Positions 39,374 through 48,077 of a stretch of 64,000 bases of DNA are shown here, one piece after another. Source of the DNA: a virus. The notes under the pieces are model-generated. The model was not told where the DNA came from. It did no database searches and was given only the letters and a program-made list of their open reading frames with translations. Both the position numbers and the translations under genes were made by a program. Location of the stretch: positions 1-64,000 of the IMG/VR virus record IMGVR_UViG_3300025828_005303; one strand, written 5' to 3'. Within the stretch, counting starts at the first letter, position 1; every line of letters begins with the position of its first letter.

Positions 39374-40138
39374 ATGACCAAGGGTGTGTTGTTGTATTGC
39401 TTTGACACCGACGAGGTGAAATATCATAGATTCCTTATCAAATGTGTGAGACAAATTGAAACTTTTCTAAAGTTACCCATAACTGTGGTAACAAATAGTG
39501 AAACGCACAATTTTGTTAAACATCTTGATGTTGGATTTAGGATTATCGAAAATAGAAAAGGCAACACAAGATATTATCGTGGAAAAAATATTTCATGGCA
39601 CAACCTTGAAAGGGTGAATGCGTTATCCCATAGTCCTTATGACCAAACTATCCTCATGGACATAGATTATTTTTGTTTCAGTGATAATCTCCTCAAGTAT
39701 CTGGATACCGACTATGATTTTCTGGTACACGACAAAGTTCTGGATATCACAGGAAAAAATGTAATATTGGGTACCAATGAATCGGTACTGCCTATAGTTT
39801 GGGCTACGGTGATTATTTTTAGGAAGTGTGAACGCACGGAGAGGATTTTCGCACTTGTCAAACACATACAACAAAATTATGAACACTACAGAAATTTGTA
39901 CAGGATCAGACATAGGAATTACAGGAACGACTTTGCTTTCGCGGTGGCCCTGCATCAGATGAATGGAATGATCCCTGTGGAAAATTTTATACCTGCGCCT
40001 ATGTTTATGTTGCCGCACGAGTACGACGTGTTGGACATAGATGATTCTGGACTGATGTTCAGATATGACAAAAGGGTAGGTTACCTGCAGGGAATCGATG
40101 TGCATCTATTGGACAAGGAGTTTGTAAATGGCCGATAA
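39374..40138 (+). CDS. glycosyltransferase-like protein (GT-A type)
   Basis: The 254-residue protein starts with a Rossmann-like strand (KGVLLYCFDTDEVKYHRFL) and carries ILMDIDYFCF (about residues 94-103), a DxD-type metal/nucleotide-sugar site in the expected position for GT-A enzymes. A C-terminal 'VHLLDKEF' segment with an end histidine is typical too. The acceptor is unknown; phage-modified LPS, fibres or DNA are all possible. The stop overlaps the next gene by 11 bases. Confidence 0.6.
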   Translation: MTKGVLLYCFDTDEVKYHRFLIKCVRQIETFLKLPITVVTNSETHNFVKHLDVGFRIIENRKGNTRYYRGKNISWHNLERVNALSHSPYDQTILMDIDYFCFSDNLLKYLDTDYDFLVHDKVLDITGKNVILGTNESVLPIVWATVIIFRKCERTERIFALVKHIQQNYEHYRNLYRIRHRNYRNDFAFAVALHQMNGMIPVENFIPAPMFMLPHEYDVLDIDDSGLMFRYDKRVGYLQGIDVHLLDKEFVNGR

Positions 40139-40922
40139 AGGTTTTATTTGGTTCGCAACCAACACCGACAGTGTTGACTATATCGATCTCAGTAGGAAAC
40201 TAGCAGAAAGCATCAAAAAGCACAACAGTATCAACAAGATCTGCGTGATCACAGACAAGAAAATACAACACGACAAATATTTTGATTACGTGGTCACTAT
40301 GAAAAATCCTTCACATCTGGCCTTCAACAATGAACACAGGATATTTGGCCTGTCGCCGTTTACTCATAGCATAAAATTGGAGGCGGACATGGTTGTGTGT
40401 GGCAATATAGATTGGTGGTGGAATTATCTATGTCGGCACGATATGGTGACAAGCAGGAATTGTTTGAACTACAAAGGCGAGGAAGTGGTGGACAAGCATT
40501 ACAGAGAATTGTTCAGACGCAACTCTTTGCCCAACATCTACAACTGCCTTACCTATTTTAGAAAAAGCAAACTGGCAGAAAATTTTTATAAACTGTGCGG
40601 AGCCATAACAAAAAACTGGAACACAATCAGAGAAGAATGTCTAGTGGGTTGCGACAACGATAGTCCCACTACCGACGAGGTATATGCTTTGGCGTACAAA
40701 ATGCTTGACCCATTGGATGAACACCACGTTGAATTTGACTGGTTCAAGATTGTACACAACAAAAATCTCATAAACGGTATCAGGCATTCCATTGACAACA
40801 ATGAATATTTGAATCCTATGTTGATCAATAATGACCTATATGTTGGAAGTCACAGGCTGTGTGGAATATGGCACTATCATCACAAAAAAACAATGGAGCA
40901 ATTAAATGCCAGGATTTTTTGA
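40128..40922 (+). CDS. glycosyltransferase-like protein (GT-A type), second copy
   Basis: The 264-residue protein has the same general order as its neighbour: GFIWFATNTDSVDYI at the start, KINKICVIT-type strand, and SIKLEADMVVCG (about residues 80-91), where ExD replaces DxD. The C-terminal NDLYVGSHRLCGIWHYH carries the late histidine. Low similarity to the 39374 product suggests an old duplication or two members of one phage family. The substrate is unknown. Overlaps on both sides show tight coupling. Confidence 0.55.
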   Translation: MADKGFIWFATNTDSVDYIDLSRKLAESIKKHNSINKICVITDKKIQHDKYFDYVVTMKNPSHLAFNNEHRIFGLSPFTHSIKLEADMVVCGNIDWWWNYLCRHDMVTSRNCLNYKGEEVVDKHYRELFRRNSLPNIYNCLTYFRKSKLAENFYKLCGAITKNWNTIREECLVGCDNDSPTTDEVYALAYKMLDPLDEHHVEFDWFKIVHNKNLINGIRHSIDNNEYLNPMLINNDLYVGSHRLCGIWHYHHKKTMEQLNARIF

Positions 40923-41193
40923 AGCATTAAACAACAGGAGTAAAAAGAGCAAACGTCATTTTGTTACCATACAAGGCAGGCAACACGAAGTCAGCCTTGA
41001 GAAAAAAATTGAAATTATAAAAAATGGCGAGGACAAGTACTTCGTGAAAGATTCGGTTATACAGTTGAAGAAACCCAAATCGGTTAGATATCCGTTGCTA
41101 CACAAAGACGACAAGGGTTATATTTTCTTTTCGAGAAATCCCTATTGGGTAAAATCTAACGGGCAAGGAGGATACAAATGGAAGGCAGAATGA
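40906..41193 (+). CDS. small basic protein of unknown function
   Basis: The 95-residue protein has a positively charged start (NNRSKKSKRHFVTIQGRQHEV) and several short strands (YFVKDSVIQLKK, GYIFFSRNPYWVKSNGQGGYKWKAE). The final aromatic/Gly segment resembles a small beta domain. It overlaps both neighbours (17 and 16 bases). No recognised family. Confidence 0.55.
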   Translation: MPGFFEALNNRSKKSKRHFVTIQGRQHEVSLEKKIEIIKNGEDKYFVKDSVIQLKKPKSVRYPLLHKDDKGYIFFSRNPYWVKSNGQGGYKWKAE

Positions 41194-42071
41194 GGACAAG
41201 CGATCTGGATTTTGTGTTCATAAGTTTCCGAGAGCCCAACAAGGAAGAGAACTGGGCGGACCTACTGGACAAGGTGCCATGGGCCAAGCGTGTTGATGGT
41301 GTTGTTGGATTCGATTCGGCACACAAGGCCGCGGCAGAACTGGCGGAGACCGACTTCTTCATTAGCGTGGACGGTGACAACGTCATAGACCCAAAATTTT
41401 TGATGGAAACACTAGATTTCGCAAAGACCGATCCCAAAGCGGTACACAGATGGCGTGCCAGGAACAGCGTGAATGGCCTGGTATACGGCAACGGTGGCCT
41501 GGTGGGTTGGCACAAAGACACCTGTCTTTCCATGAAGACACACGAAAATTCGGACAACGAGCAGAACGACATCGACTTCTGTTGGGGAGTGCCACACGAG
41601 AATTTACACAACGTCTACTCTGACACCGTGATAAACAGTTCTCCACAACAGGCCTTTGTCGCAGGATACAGGGAAGGTGTCAAGATGAGCCTGGACAGGG
41701 GCAAAGTGATTTCTCCATCGCAGTTCGTGAAAAATATACAGCCAACCAATCTTAGAACACTGACCACGTGGATGAGCGTGGGGGCAGATGTGGAACATGG
41801 TATGTACGCCATGCTGGGTGCCCGTATCGGATGCTGGATGACAGTGATCAAGGGAATGGATGTCAAACGCATCAGCAGTCTGGAACATCTAAATGACCTG
41901 TTTGGCAAACTACAGATACAACCAGAAGACGATATTAAAAAATATGGCAACAGCCTGAGGCAGAGATTAGGCGTACCCATAGCAGATTATGGCGAGGACG
42001 AAAGCAGATTTTTCAAGTTTTGCCAGGGAGTGTGGGTCAACAAAGGAGTTCAGGATCGTGAGTACCAGTAG
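41178..42071 (+). CDS. glycosyltransferase family 2-like protein
   Basis: The 297-residue protein starts after a perfect AGGAGG site. The motif FFISVDGDNVIDPKF (about residues 60-74) is the DxD site of a family 2-type nucleotide-sugar transferase. RWRARNSVNGLVYGNGGLVGW matches the acceptor-side segment common in marine phage members. The gene is strikingly GC-rich (about 58% in a counted line) compared with most neighbours. It may add sugar to a surface or DNA target; the acceptor is unknown. It overlaps the first radical SAM gene by 14 bases. Confidence 0.7.
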   Translation: MEGRMRTSDLDFVFISFREPNKEENWADLLDKVPWAKRVDGVVGFDSAHKAAAELAETDFFISVDGDNVIDPKFLMETLDFAKTDPKAVHRWRARNSVNGLVYGNGGLVGWHKDTCLSMKTHENSDNEQNDIDFCWGVPHENLHNVYSDTVINSSPQQAFVAGYREGVKMSLDRGKVISPSQFVKNIQPTNLRTLTTWMSVGADVEHGMYAMLGARIGCWMTVIKGMDVKRISSLEHLNDLFGKLQIQPEDDIKKYGNSLRQRLGVPIADYGEDESRFFKFCQGVWVNKGVQDREYQ

Positions 42072-43425
42072 GTATCAGTCAGATGCGGACAGGGCCAGGG
42101 TGAAACTGGATGAGGTATCACCCACAATGTGCCTGGCCAAGTGGAACCAGGTCAGCCTACACCTGCCCACGGGTCTGACAAACAGTTGCTACCACCCACC
42201 CCTGCACGAGATAGATGCCACAGAATTGAAAAACAATCCCGCGGCACTGCACAACACCCAGGAAAAACTGCGACAGCGTGAAGAGATGCTGAAGGGCGAC
42301 AGACCCACGGGTTGTAGTTACTGCTGGAAGATAGAGGACACAGGAGCCATGTCTGACAGGCACTACAGGAGCGGTGAGCCCTGGGCCATGCAGGACTTTG
42401 ACGAGATTTTACAGAATCCAATGACAAAAAGTTGGACGCCGAGATACGTGGAGGTGAACTTCAACAACGCCTGTAACTTCAGGTGCAGTTACTGTTCGCC
42501 ACAGTTCTCGACCAAGTGGGGGCAGGAAGTGGAAAGGTACGGCCAATATCCAACCACTCCTCCCCACAACGCACCCGAGCACTTCCAGGGCAGGCGAAGA
42601 CCCATACCAAACCGCGAGGATAACCCATATGTGAAGGCGTTCTGGGAATGGTGGCCAACACTGTACAAAAATCTCAAGCACTTCCGTATGACGGGAGGAG
42701 AACCCATGATGGACAACAACACCTACAAGGTATTTGATTACGTGATCAAGAATCCCAAACCCGACCTCCATCTCAACGTGACCAGCAATATGTGTCCGCC
42801 CGACGACAGGTTAAAGAACAAGTATTTCGACCAGGTGAAAAGGATATGCCTAGATGGCAGTGTGGAACATTTCATGCAGTTCGTCAGTGTGGATGCCCAT
42901 GGCCGGAAAGCGGAATACATCAGGAACGGACTGGACTACAACAGATTCATAGACAATGTTGACGAATTCCTGGACAGGATACCTGTACGCAACAGCGTCA
43001 CTTTTATTATCACATACAACAACCTCAGCGTAACCAGTATGAGGGACCTGTTGGAAGACATCAAACAACTGAGGCAGAAGCACTCCAGCACCTATCAGCG
43101 TGTGTGGTTCGATGTGCCACTGCTGAGGCAACCAGCCTGGCAACAGATAACGCTGTTACCAGAGGCATACCAGGCCATACATCAAAGCAACACAGAATGG
43201 ATGAGGGAGAATTCTGGAGAAGACAACTACAGTCAATTCAAGGACTTCGAGGTACAAAAAATGCTTCGCAATCTAGCGTACTGGAAAAAAAATTACGCAA
43301 ATAGCATAGAACAAAAAAAGAACTTTTACGCATTTTTTAACGAACACGATCGCAGACGCGGAACAAGTTTTGAAAACACATTTCCCGAAATGCTGGAATT
43401 TTGGAAGGAGTGTAAAAATTTATGA
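42058..43425 (+). CDS. radical SAM protein 1 with N-terminal cysteine (twitch/SPASM-like) module
   Basis: GTG at 42058 is chosen as the start (AAAGGAG nine bases upstream); the longer frame from ATG 41989 would overlap its neighbour by 83 bases. The protein has 455 residues. Residues 25-89 hold four cysteines (MCLAKW, NSCYHPP, GCSYCW), a SPASM/twitch-type auxiliary Fe-S site that here precedes the catalytic domain. CNFRCSYC (139-146) is the radical SAM CxxxCxxC motif, followed by MTGGEPMM. Proteins of this order are known in marine phages and bacteria, with unknown substrates. Codon/base composition is very GC-rich (62% in a counted line), unlike its paralog at 44146. Confidence 0.85.
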   Translation: MSTSRYQSDADRARVKLDEVSPTMCLAKWNQVSLHLPTGLTNSCYHPPLHEIDATELKNNPAALHNTQEKLRQREEMLKGDRPTGCSYCWKIEDTGAMSDRHYRSGEPWAMQDFDEILQNPMTKSWTPRYVEVNFNNACNFRCSYCSPQFSTKWGQEVERYGQYPTTPPHNAPEHFQGRRRPIPNREDNPYVKAFWEWWPTLYKNLKHFRMTGGEPMMDNNTYKVFDYVIKNPKPDLHLNVTSNMCPPDDRLKNKYFDQVKRICLDGSVEHFMQFVSVDAHGRKAEYIRNGLDYNRFIDNVDEFLDRIPVRNSVTFIITYNNLSVTSMRDLLEDIKQLRQKHSSTYQRVWFDVPLLRQPAWQQITLLPEAYQAIHQSNTEWMRENSGEDNYSQFKDFEVQKMLRNLAYWKKNYANSIEQKKNFYAFFNEHDRRRGTSFENTFPEMLEFWKECKNL

Positions 43426-44156
43426 TAATCACACATGGTTGCTCATTTACAAGGTATAGATGGGAGTGCTGGCCGCACTACATCAAATTTTTTGAAAAAG
43501 ATACACCTGTCAAAAACTTAGGAATGTCGGCAAGTGGAAACGAGACAATATCTCGTATGGCTGTGAATAGTTCAATGCGTTTCAAAAATATCAATAAGAT
43601 GTATATTATGTGGTCCGGATACAACAGATATGAAATTATAGAAAATCAATCACTGTTTGAAAAAGTTGCTGATGCCACATACTCGCGTTGGGATCCGGAT
43701 TTCCAGTGGCACGTTTGGTTCGGGGGACACCCTGTTAAAGAGCATCACAAATACTATCAAAAATATTTCTTGAACGAAGACCAAAATAGGTTCAGAACTC
43801 TCGAGAGAATTTGGTATACACAAAAGCATCTTGAATCAAAAAATATAGACTACACAATGATGATATTTAAAGAAGATGTCCTAGAACATAATCCAAAGTC
43901 TGTGGCAGAAAAAATGATATACAACGAAATCAATTGGGAAAAATTTTTGTTTTATGAAGACAAAAAAGGTTTGTGGGAATTTGCTCAAGAAAATTATCCA
44001 AATGATTATGTTGATGGTGACGAACACCCTTTACCTAAAGCACATTACGAATGGACAAAACAGATAATTTATGGAAACGAGAAAAAATTACCCGACGAAT
44101 ATGAACAATCAATAATTACTAGAACACAAGATATAAAAGACAAGTATGAAAGATAA
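43422..44156 (+). CDS. SGNH-hydrolase-like protein 1
   Basis: The 244-residue protein starts at an ATGA overlap with radical SAM gene 1. The beginning ITHGCSFTRYRW has a Ser in the place of the block I nucleophile of GDSL/SGNH hydrolases (GCS replacing GDS). GMSASGNETI supplies a block II Gly, MWSGYNR a block III-like segment, and DEHPLPKAHYEW (near residue 205) a possible catalytic Asp/His block. If active, it could remove or transfer an acyl group from a glycan. Similar order is seen in the 49218 protein. Family membership is inferred from motif spacing, not a search. Confidence 0.5.
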   Translation: MIITHGCSFTRYRWECWPHYIKFFEKDTPVKNLGMSASGNETISRMAVNSSMRFKNINKMYIMWSGYNRYEIIENQSLFEKVADATYSRWDPDFQWHVWFGGHPVKEHHKYYQKYFLNEDQNRFRTLERIWYTQKHLESKNIDYTMMIFKEDVLEHNPKSVAEKMIYNEINWEKFLFYEDKKGLWEFAQENYPNDYVDGDEHPLPKAHYEWTKQIIYGNEKKLPDEYEQSIITRTQDIKDKYER

Positions 44157-45492
44157 CGAATATCAGAAACAAGTATTAGATAAACTTTCTCCGAGTTTTT
44201 GTGGAGCCAAATGGTTCAATGCAACTATATGGTTAGGATCAGGTATGACCACAAGTTGCCATCATCCACCGGCTCATAAAATTGATGTAAATGAAATAAA
44301 AAACAATCCAAGTGCTCTGCACAACACCAAAGAAAAGAAAGAACACAGAAGGCAGATGCAGTGCGGAGAAAGGCCCAAAGGTTGTGAATATTGTTGGAAG
44401 ATCGAAGACATGAACAACGGTTCTGTGTCTGACAGGACCTACAAATCTAAAATATATCCAGAGTCGATATTGAGTGAGGCAAAATCCAGCAGTATTGATA
44501 CAGATTGGAATTTGAAAACTTTAGAAATTGCTTTTGATAGGACCTGTAATTTTGCCTGTTCGTATTGTAACCCAGCATTCAGTACCACATGGGTGAGAGA
44601 TATCAAAACAAATGGTCCATATACAGATTTAAAATCAGATGGTAGAAATCATTTTACACATCCTCATAATGCCGCTCAATTGTATAAACTAGAAGAAACA
44701 AATCCATATGTAGAAGCATTTTTTACTTGGTGGCAAACAGACTTACATAGAAGTCTAGACGAATTAAGGATCACAGGCGGCGAACCTATGATGTCTCCTC
44801 ATTTTTGGCGTTTGCTAGATTGGTTCGCTGACGAGAAGAATAGAGTAAATCCTCATATGAGATTTGCTGTGAACACTAACCTTGTGCCAAAACCAGATTT
44901 GTTTGAAAAATTTTTAGATAGATGTGGCCGGATTCCAAATCTTCATATCTACACATCAAATGAAGCCATGTTTGATCAGGCGGATTACATAAGAGATGGA
45001 ATGAAGTATTCAGAATGGTTTTCAAATTTTGTTAATCTTATGGTTCGTTTACAACCAAAAGGATTTCACGTGATGTGTACTGTGAATGCGTTGTGCTTGG
45101 AATCACTACCAGAATTTCTAAGCAGGATTGTGCAGTTCAAAAAATCCTATCGTCAAGCATTTGGCTCTGATGTCAATTTTACTCTTAACATTTTGAGGTT
45201 TCCTAGTTTCCAATCACCACTTGTCCTTCCAACAGAACTCAAAAAGAAATTTAGGCAAAATTTGATAGAATGGCTTTCAGATAATGAGAGCGATATTGAG
45301 CCGATGGAAAAAGAACACGTGAAAAGATTGATAGAATATTTACAAGAAGTAACATCACCACACGCGGGTGCGGCCGAAATAGACAAATTACAAAAAGATT
45401 TCAAAAATTTTTATGGGCAATATGATAAAAGACGAGGAAAAGACCTAGCAAAAACTTTTCCAATTATAGGAGAATGGTACAGTGGCATATGA
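44146..45492 (+). CDS. radical SAM protein 2 with N-terminal cysteine module
   Basis: The 448-residue protein is a clear paralog of the 42058 product. It has an N-terminal module with SFCGAKW, TTSCHHPPAHKIDVNEI and GCEYCWKIED (four Cys), then CNFACSYC (about residues 140-147) as the radical SAM site and ITGGEPMM. The identical order of INNPSALHNT-type segments shows common descent, yet this copy is AT-rich (33% GC in a counted line) and its paralog is GC-rich. The stop overlaps the next gene by 11 bases. The target molecule is not known. Confidence 0.85.
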   Translation: MKDNEYQKQVLDKLSPSFCGAKWFNATIWLGSGMTTSCHHPPAHKIDVNEIKNNPSALHNTKEKKEHRRQMQCGERPKGCEYCWKIEDMNNGSVSDRTYKSKIYPESILSEAKSSSIDTDWNLKTLEIAFDRTCNFACSYCNPAFSTTWVRDIKTNGPYTDLKSDGRNHFTHPHNAAQLYKLEETNPYVEAFFTWWQTDLHRSLDELRITGGEPMMSPHFWRLLDWFADEKNRVNPHMRFAVNTNLVPKPDLFEKFLDRCGRIPNLHIYTSNEAMFDQADYIRDGMKYSEWFSNFVNLMVRLQPKGFHVMCTVNALCLESLPEFLSRIVQFKKSYRQAFGSDVNFTLNILRFPSFQSPLVLPTELKKKFRQNLIEWLSDNESDIEPMEKEHVKRLIEYLQEVTSPHAGAAEIDKLQKDFKNFYGQYDKRRGKDLAKTFPIIGEWYSGI

Positions 45493-46777
45493 GTACGGGG
45501 CCAAAGAGCCTGAGAAATTAAAAATAAAAGATATGACTCCTAAAGAAAAGGAGTTGCTGATTGATTCGGAGACTTTTTGTATGTTGCCATGGATGCATTT
45601 ACATTCGTTTCCGGACGGTAGAGCATATCCTTGTTGTTTTGCTTTTGACAAATTTGATGTAGGAAATTTAAACAATCAAAGCATGGAGGAAGTATTCAAT
45701 GGTGAAAAAATGAAACAAATGCGATTGAATATGTTGAACAACAAAAAATCAAGAGAGTGTATAAAATGTTATGATCAAGAAAAGTCAGGTTTCTTTTCTT
45801 TACGTTTAAGTTCCAACAAACATTTTGGACATAATATTGGATTGATTAACAGTACCAAAGAAGATGGGTCAGCAGATTTTATAATCAAATATTGGGATAT
45901 CCGGTTCAGCAATTTGTGTAATATGGCTTGTCGTAGTTGTGGCACTTGGTTCTCGTCCAATTGGTATGAAGATCATAAAAAATTGACAGGACAACCACCC
46001 AATCATCCAAAAATTATGAGAGTAGGAAGAGACAGTGATGATATTTGGAAACAGATGTTAGAACAGTTCGAACACGTTGAACAGTTTTATTTTGCTGGCG
46101 GTGAACCTTTAATAATGCCTGAGCACTATAATATTTTGAAAGAATTAGATCGTAGAAAAATGTATCACGTAAGATTGATATACAACAGCAATCTCAGTAG
46201 AACCACATTCAAAGATATGGATGTGTTAGAATTATGGAACAAATTTGATTCAGTTTCAGTAGGAGCAAGTTTAGACGCTGAAGGTCCACGAGCAGAACTA
46301 ATGAGGAAAGGTACTGTATGGGAAGATATTGTAGCAAATAGAAAAAGAATGTTAGATGTTTGTCCGCAAGTAGATTTTTATATCAGTTCTACTGTAGGGT
46401 TGTTGAACAGTTTACACGTAACTGATTTCCATAAAAACTGGGTTGAGTTGGGTTTAATCAAACCACAAGATTTCAATTTCAATCTACTGCAATTTCCAAA
46501 TTGGCAAAGGATGGATTTGTTGCCCAACGAATACAAAGAACAAGTCAAAGAAAAATACGAATCTCATATAGACTGGTTGAAGCCATTAGACAAATTGACA
46601 AGGGCAACCATGGGTTTTGAAAGCGGTCTAGATTATTTGTTTAGGAGAGATATGTCAAAATTTCTACCTACATTTTTTGCCGAAACAAGAAAGTATGACA
46701 GTATAAGAAATGAAAACACAGTAGATGTTTTCCCAGAATGGAAGGAACTGTTCGAGGACTATGAAAATAAAGCCTAA
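45482..46777 (+). CDS. radical SAM protein 3 with N-terminal SPASM-like module
   Basis: The GTG at 45482 (AGGAG nine bases before) gives 431 residues. Residues about 30-105 look like a textbook SPASM segment: FCMLPWMHLHSFPDGRAYPCC, VGNLNNQSMEEVFNG, MRLNMLNN and ECIKCY. The catalytic motif CNMACRSC follows at about residue 140, and AGGEPLIMPEH soon after. The module order (auxiliary cluster first) is inverted from most SPASM enzymes. It belongs to a different subgroup from copies 1 and 2. Overlaps connect it to both neighbours. Confidence 0.85.
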   Translation: MAYEYGAKEPEKLKIKDMTPKEKELLIDSETFCMLPWMHLHSFPDGRAYPCCFAFDKFDVGNLNNQSMEEVFNGEKMKQMRLNMLNNKKSRECIKCYDQEKSGFFSLRLSSNKHFGHNIGLINSTKEDGSADFIIKYWDIRFSNLCNMACRSCGTWFSSNWYEDHKKLTGQPPNHPKIMRVGRDSDDIWKQMLEQFEHVEQFYFAGGEPLIMPEHYNILKELDRRKMYHVRLIYNSNLSRTTFKDMDVLELWNKFDSVSVGASLDAEGPRAELMRKGTVWEDIVANRKRMLDVCPQVDFYISSTVGLLNSLHVTDFHKNWVELGLIKPQDFNFNLLQFPNWQRMDLLPNEYKEQVKEKYESHIDWLKPLDKLTRATMGFESGLDYLFRRDMSKFLPTFFAETRKYDSIRNENTVDVFPEWKELFEDYENKA

Positions 46778-48077
46778 TCAAGGAAACAAAACATTCTGTA
46801 TGGCTCCGTGGACTCATACCTATCTTTCTCCACAGATGGAAAGAAGATTGTGTTGTGCTTCATTGGAAGAATCTCAAAATTTCAAACAGTATATTGATAC
46901 AAAAAATCCAGAAGGAAAACCTGTGGAATTTACAACTTTGGAAGAACACTGGAACAGTGATTATATGAAATCTGTAAGAAAAAAACTTATGGCAGGAGAA
47001 GAAATACCACAGTGTGCTACTTGTAATCATAAACTGTTGAACAGTCAAGTTTATCGTCAGCATTTCAACAGAATGTACAGTGGATTGATAGATGAGGCTT
47101 TTGAAAAAACCAACGAAAACGGACATACAGAATTACAAGTTACTAGTTTTGATTATCGATTTTCAAATCTATGTAACTTTAGTTGTAGAATGTGCGGCGA
47201 TATGTTAAGCAGTAGTTGGGAAACAGAAAACAAAAGGCACGATAATTTTGATTATGATAAAAACCCTTGGGGTAGAAAAGACATCAAAGAGCAGATACAA
47301 AAATTTACTGATCAACAAGTAATCAAAGAGTTTACAGAAGCCATAGAAGAAAAAAGATTACGTGAATTTTATTGGTGTGGCGGTGAACCTTTGATGTGGA
47401 AGATACATTGGGAGGCCATGCAGAGAGTGATTGATTTGGATTATGCCGACCAAGTGTATGCAAGGTATAACACCAATTTTAGCAAGATAGATTATTACGG
47501 AAAAAATCTGTTTGATGATTTACTTGTGAAGTTTCAAGACTGGCAAATCAATGCCTCGATTGATGGGACTGGTCATATCGGTGAATATATTAGAACAGGA
47601 TTGAAGTACGAGCAATGGCTTGAAAATATAAAGTATGCTAAAAAATTTATGAAACATCCAAGACAGTTGCAATTAGATCTGACAGTAACATTGCCTGGTT
47701 TATTTGATTTAGAAAATATGTACAATTTAAGTAAAGATCTCAAACTGATTTTATTGTGTAAAAAAGTTTTTAGTTTTACAGCAGACAATCTTTGGACACC
47801 TTTGTGCTTGCCAAAACATCTTTTACATTCTATTATTGATGGTGTATTGGAAAAAATTCAAGATAAAACAACAATGTTTAATTTGTCTTTCATAGAAGGA
47901 TTGAAAGATATAAAAAATCATAAAACTCTAGAAGAGAAATATTCCAAAGAGGAGTACAGTGAGGGATTGAAAAGAGGCAAAAAAAGAATATTATATTTGG
48001 ACAAAATTAGAGGAACAGACATTACAAAAATATTTGAAAAAAACACAGAGGTTTTAAAATGGTGGAACGATATCTAA
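46761..48077 (+). CDS. radical SAM protein 4 with N-terminal SPASM-like module
   Basis: The ATG at 46761 gives 438 residues and a 17-base overlap with the preceding gene; an ATG 36 bases earlier is possible. The N-terminus has FCMAPWTHTYLSPQMERRLCC, EEHWNSDYMKSVRKKLMAG and CATCNHK (SPASM-type cluster site). CNFSCRMC (about residue 139) is the radical SAM motif and YWCGGEPLMW the GGE segment. In contrast to the others it has an extra Cys before GGEP. AT-rich. The function is unknown; presence of five diverged copies suggests different positions on one substrate or different substrates. Confidence 0.85.
   Translation: MKIKPNQGNKTFCMAPWTHTYLSPQMERRLCCASLEESQNFKQYIDTKNPEGKPVEFTTLEEHWNSDYMKSVRKKLMAGEEIPQCATCNHKLLNSQVYRQHFNRMYSGLIDEAFEKTNENGHTELQVTSFDYRFSNLCNFSCRMCGDMLSSSWETENKRHDNFDYDKNPWGRKDIKEQIQKFTDQQVIKEFTEAIEEKRLREFYWCGGEPLMWKIHWEAMQRVIDLDYADQVYARYNTNFSKIDYYGKNLFDDLLVKFQDWQINASIDGTGHIGEYIRTGLKYEQWLENIKYAKKFMKHPRQLQLDLTVTLPGLFDLENMYNLSKDLKLILLCKKVFSFTADNLWTPLCLPKHLLHSIIDGVLEKIQDKTTMFNLSFIEGLKDIKNHKTLEEKYSKEEYSEGLKRGKKRILYLDKIRGTDITKIFEKNTEVLKWWNDI

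Noticed and set aside
41989-42057. Upstream ATG for radical SAM protein 1
   Set aside because: It would overlap the preceding gene by 83 bases and lacks a ribosome site; GTG at 42058 has AAAGGAG at proper distance.
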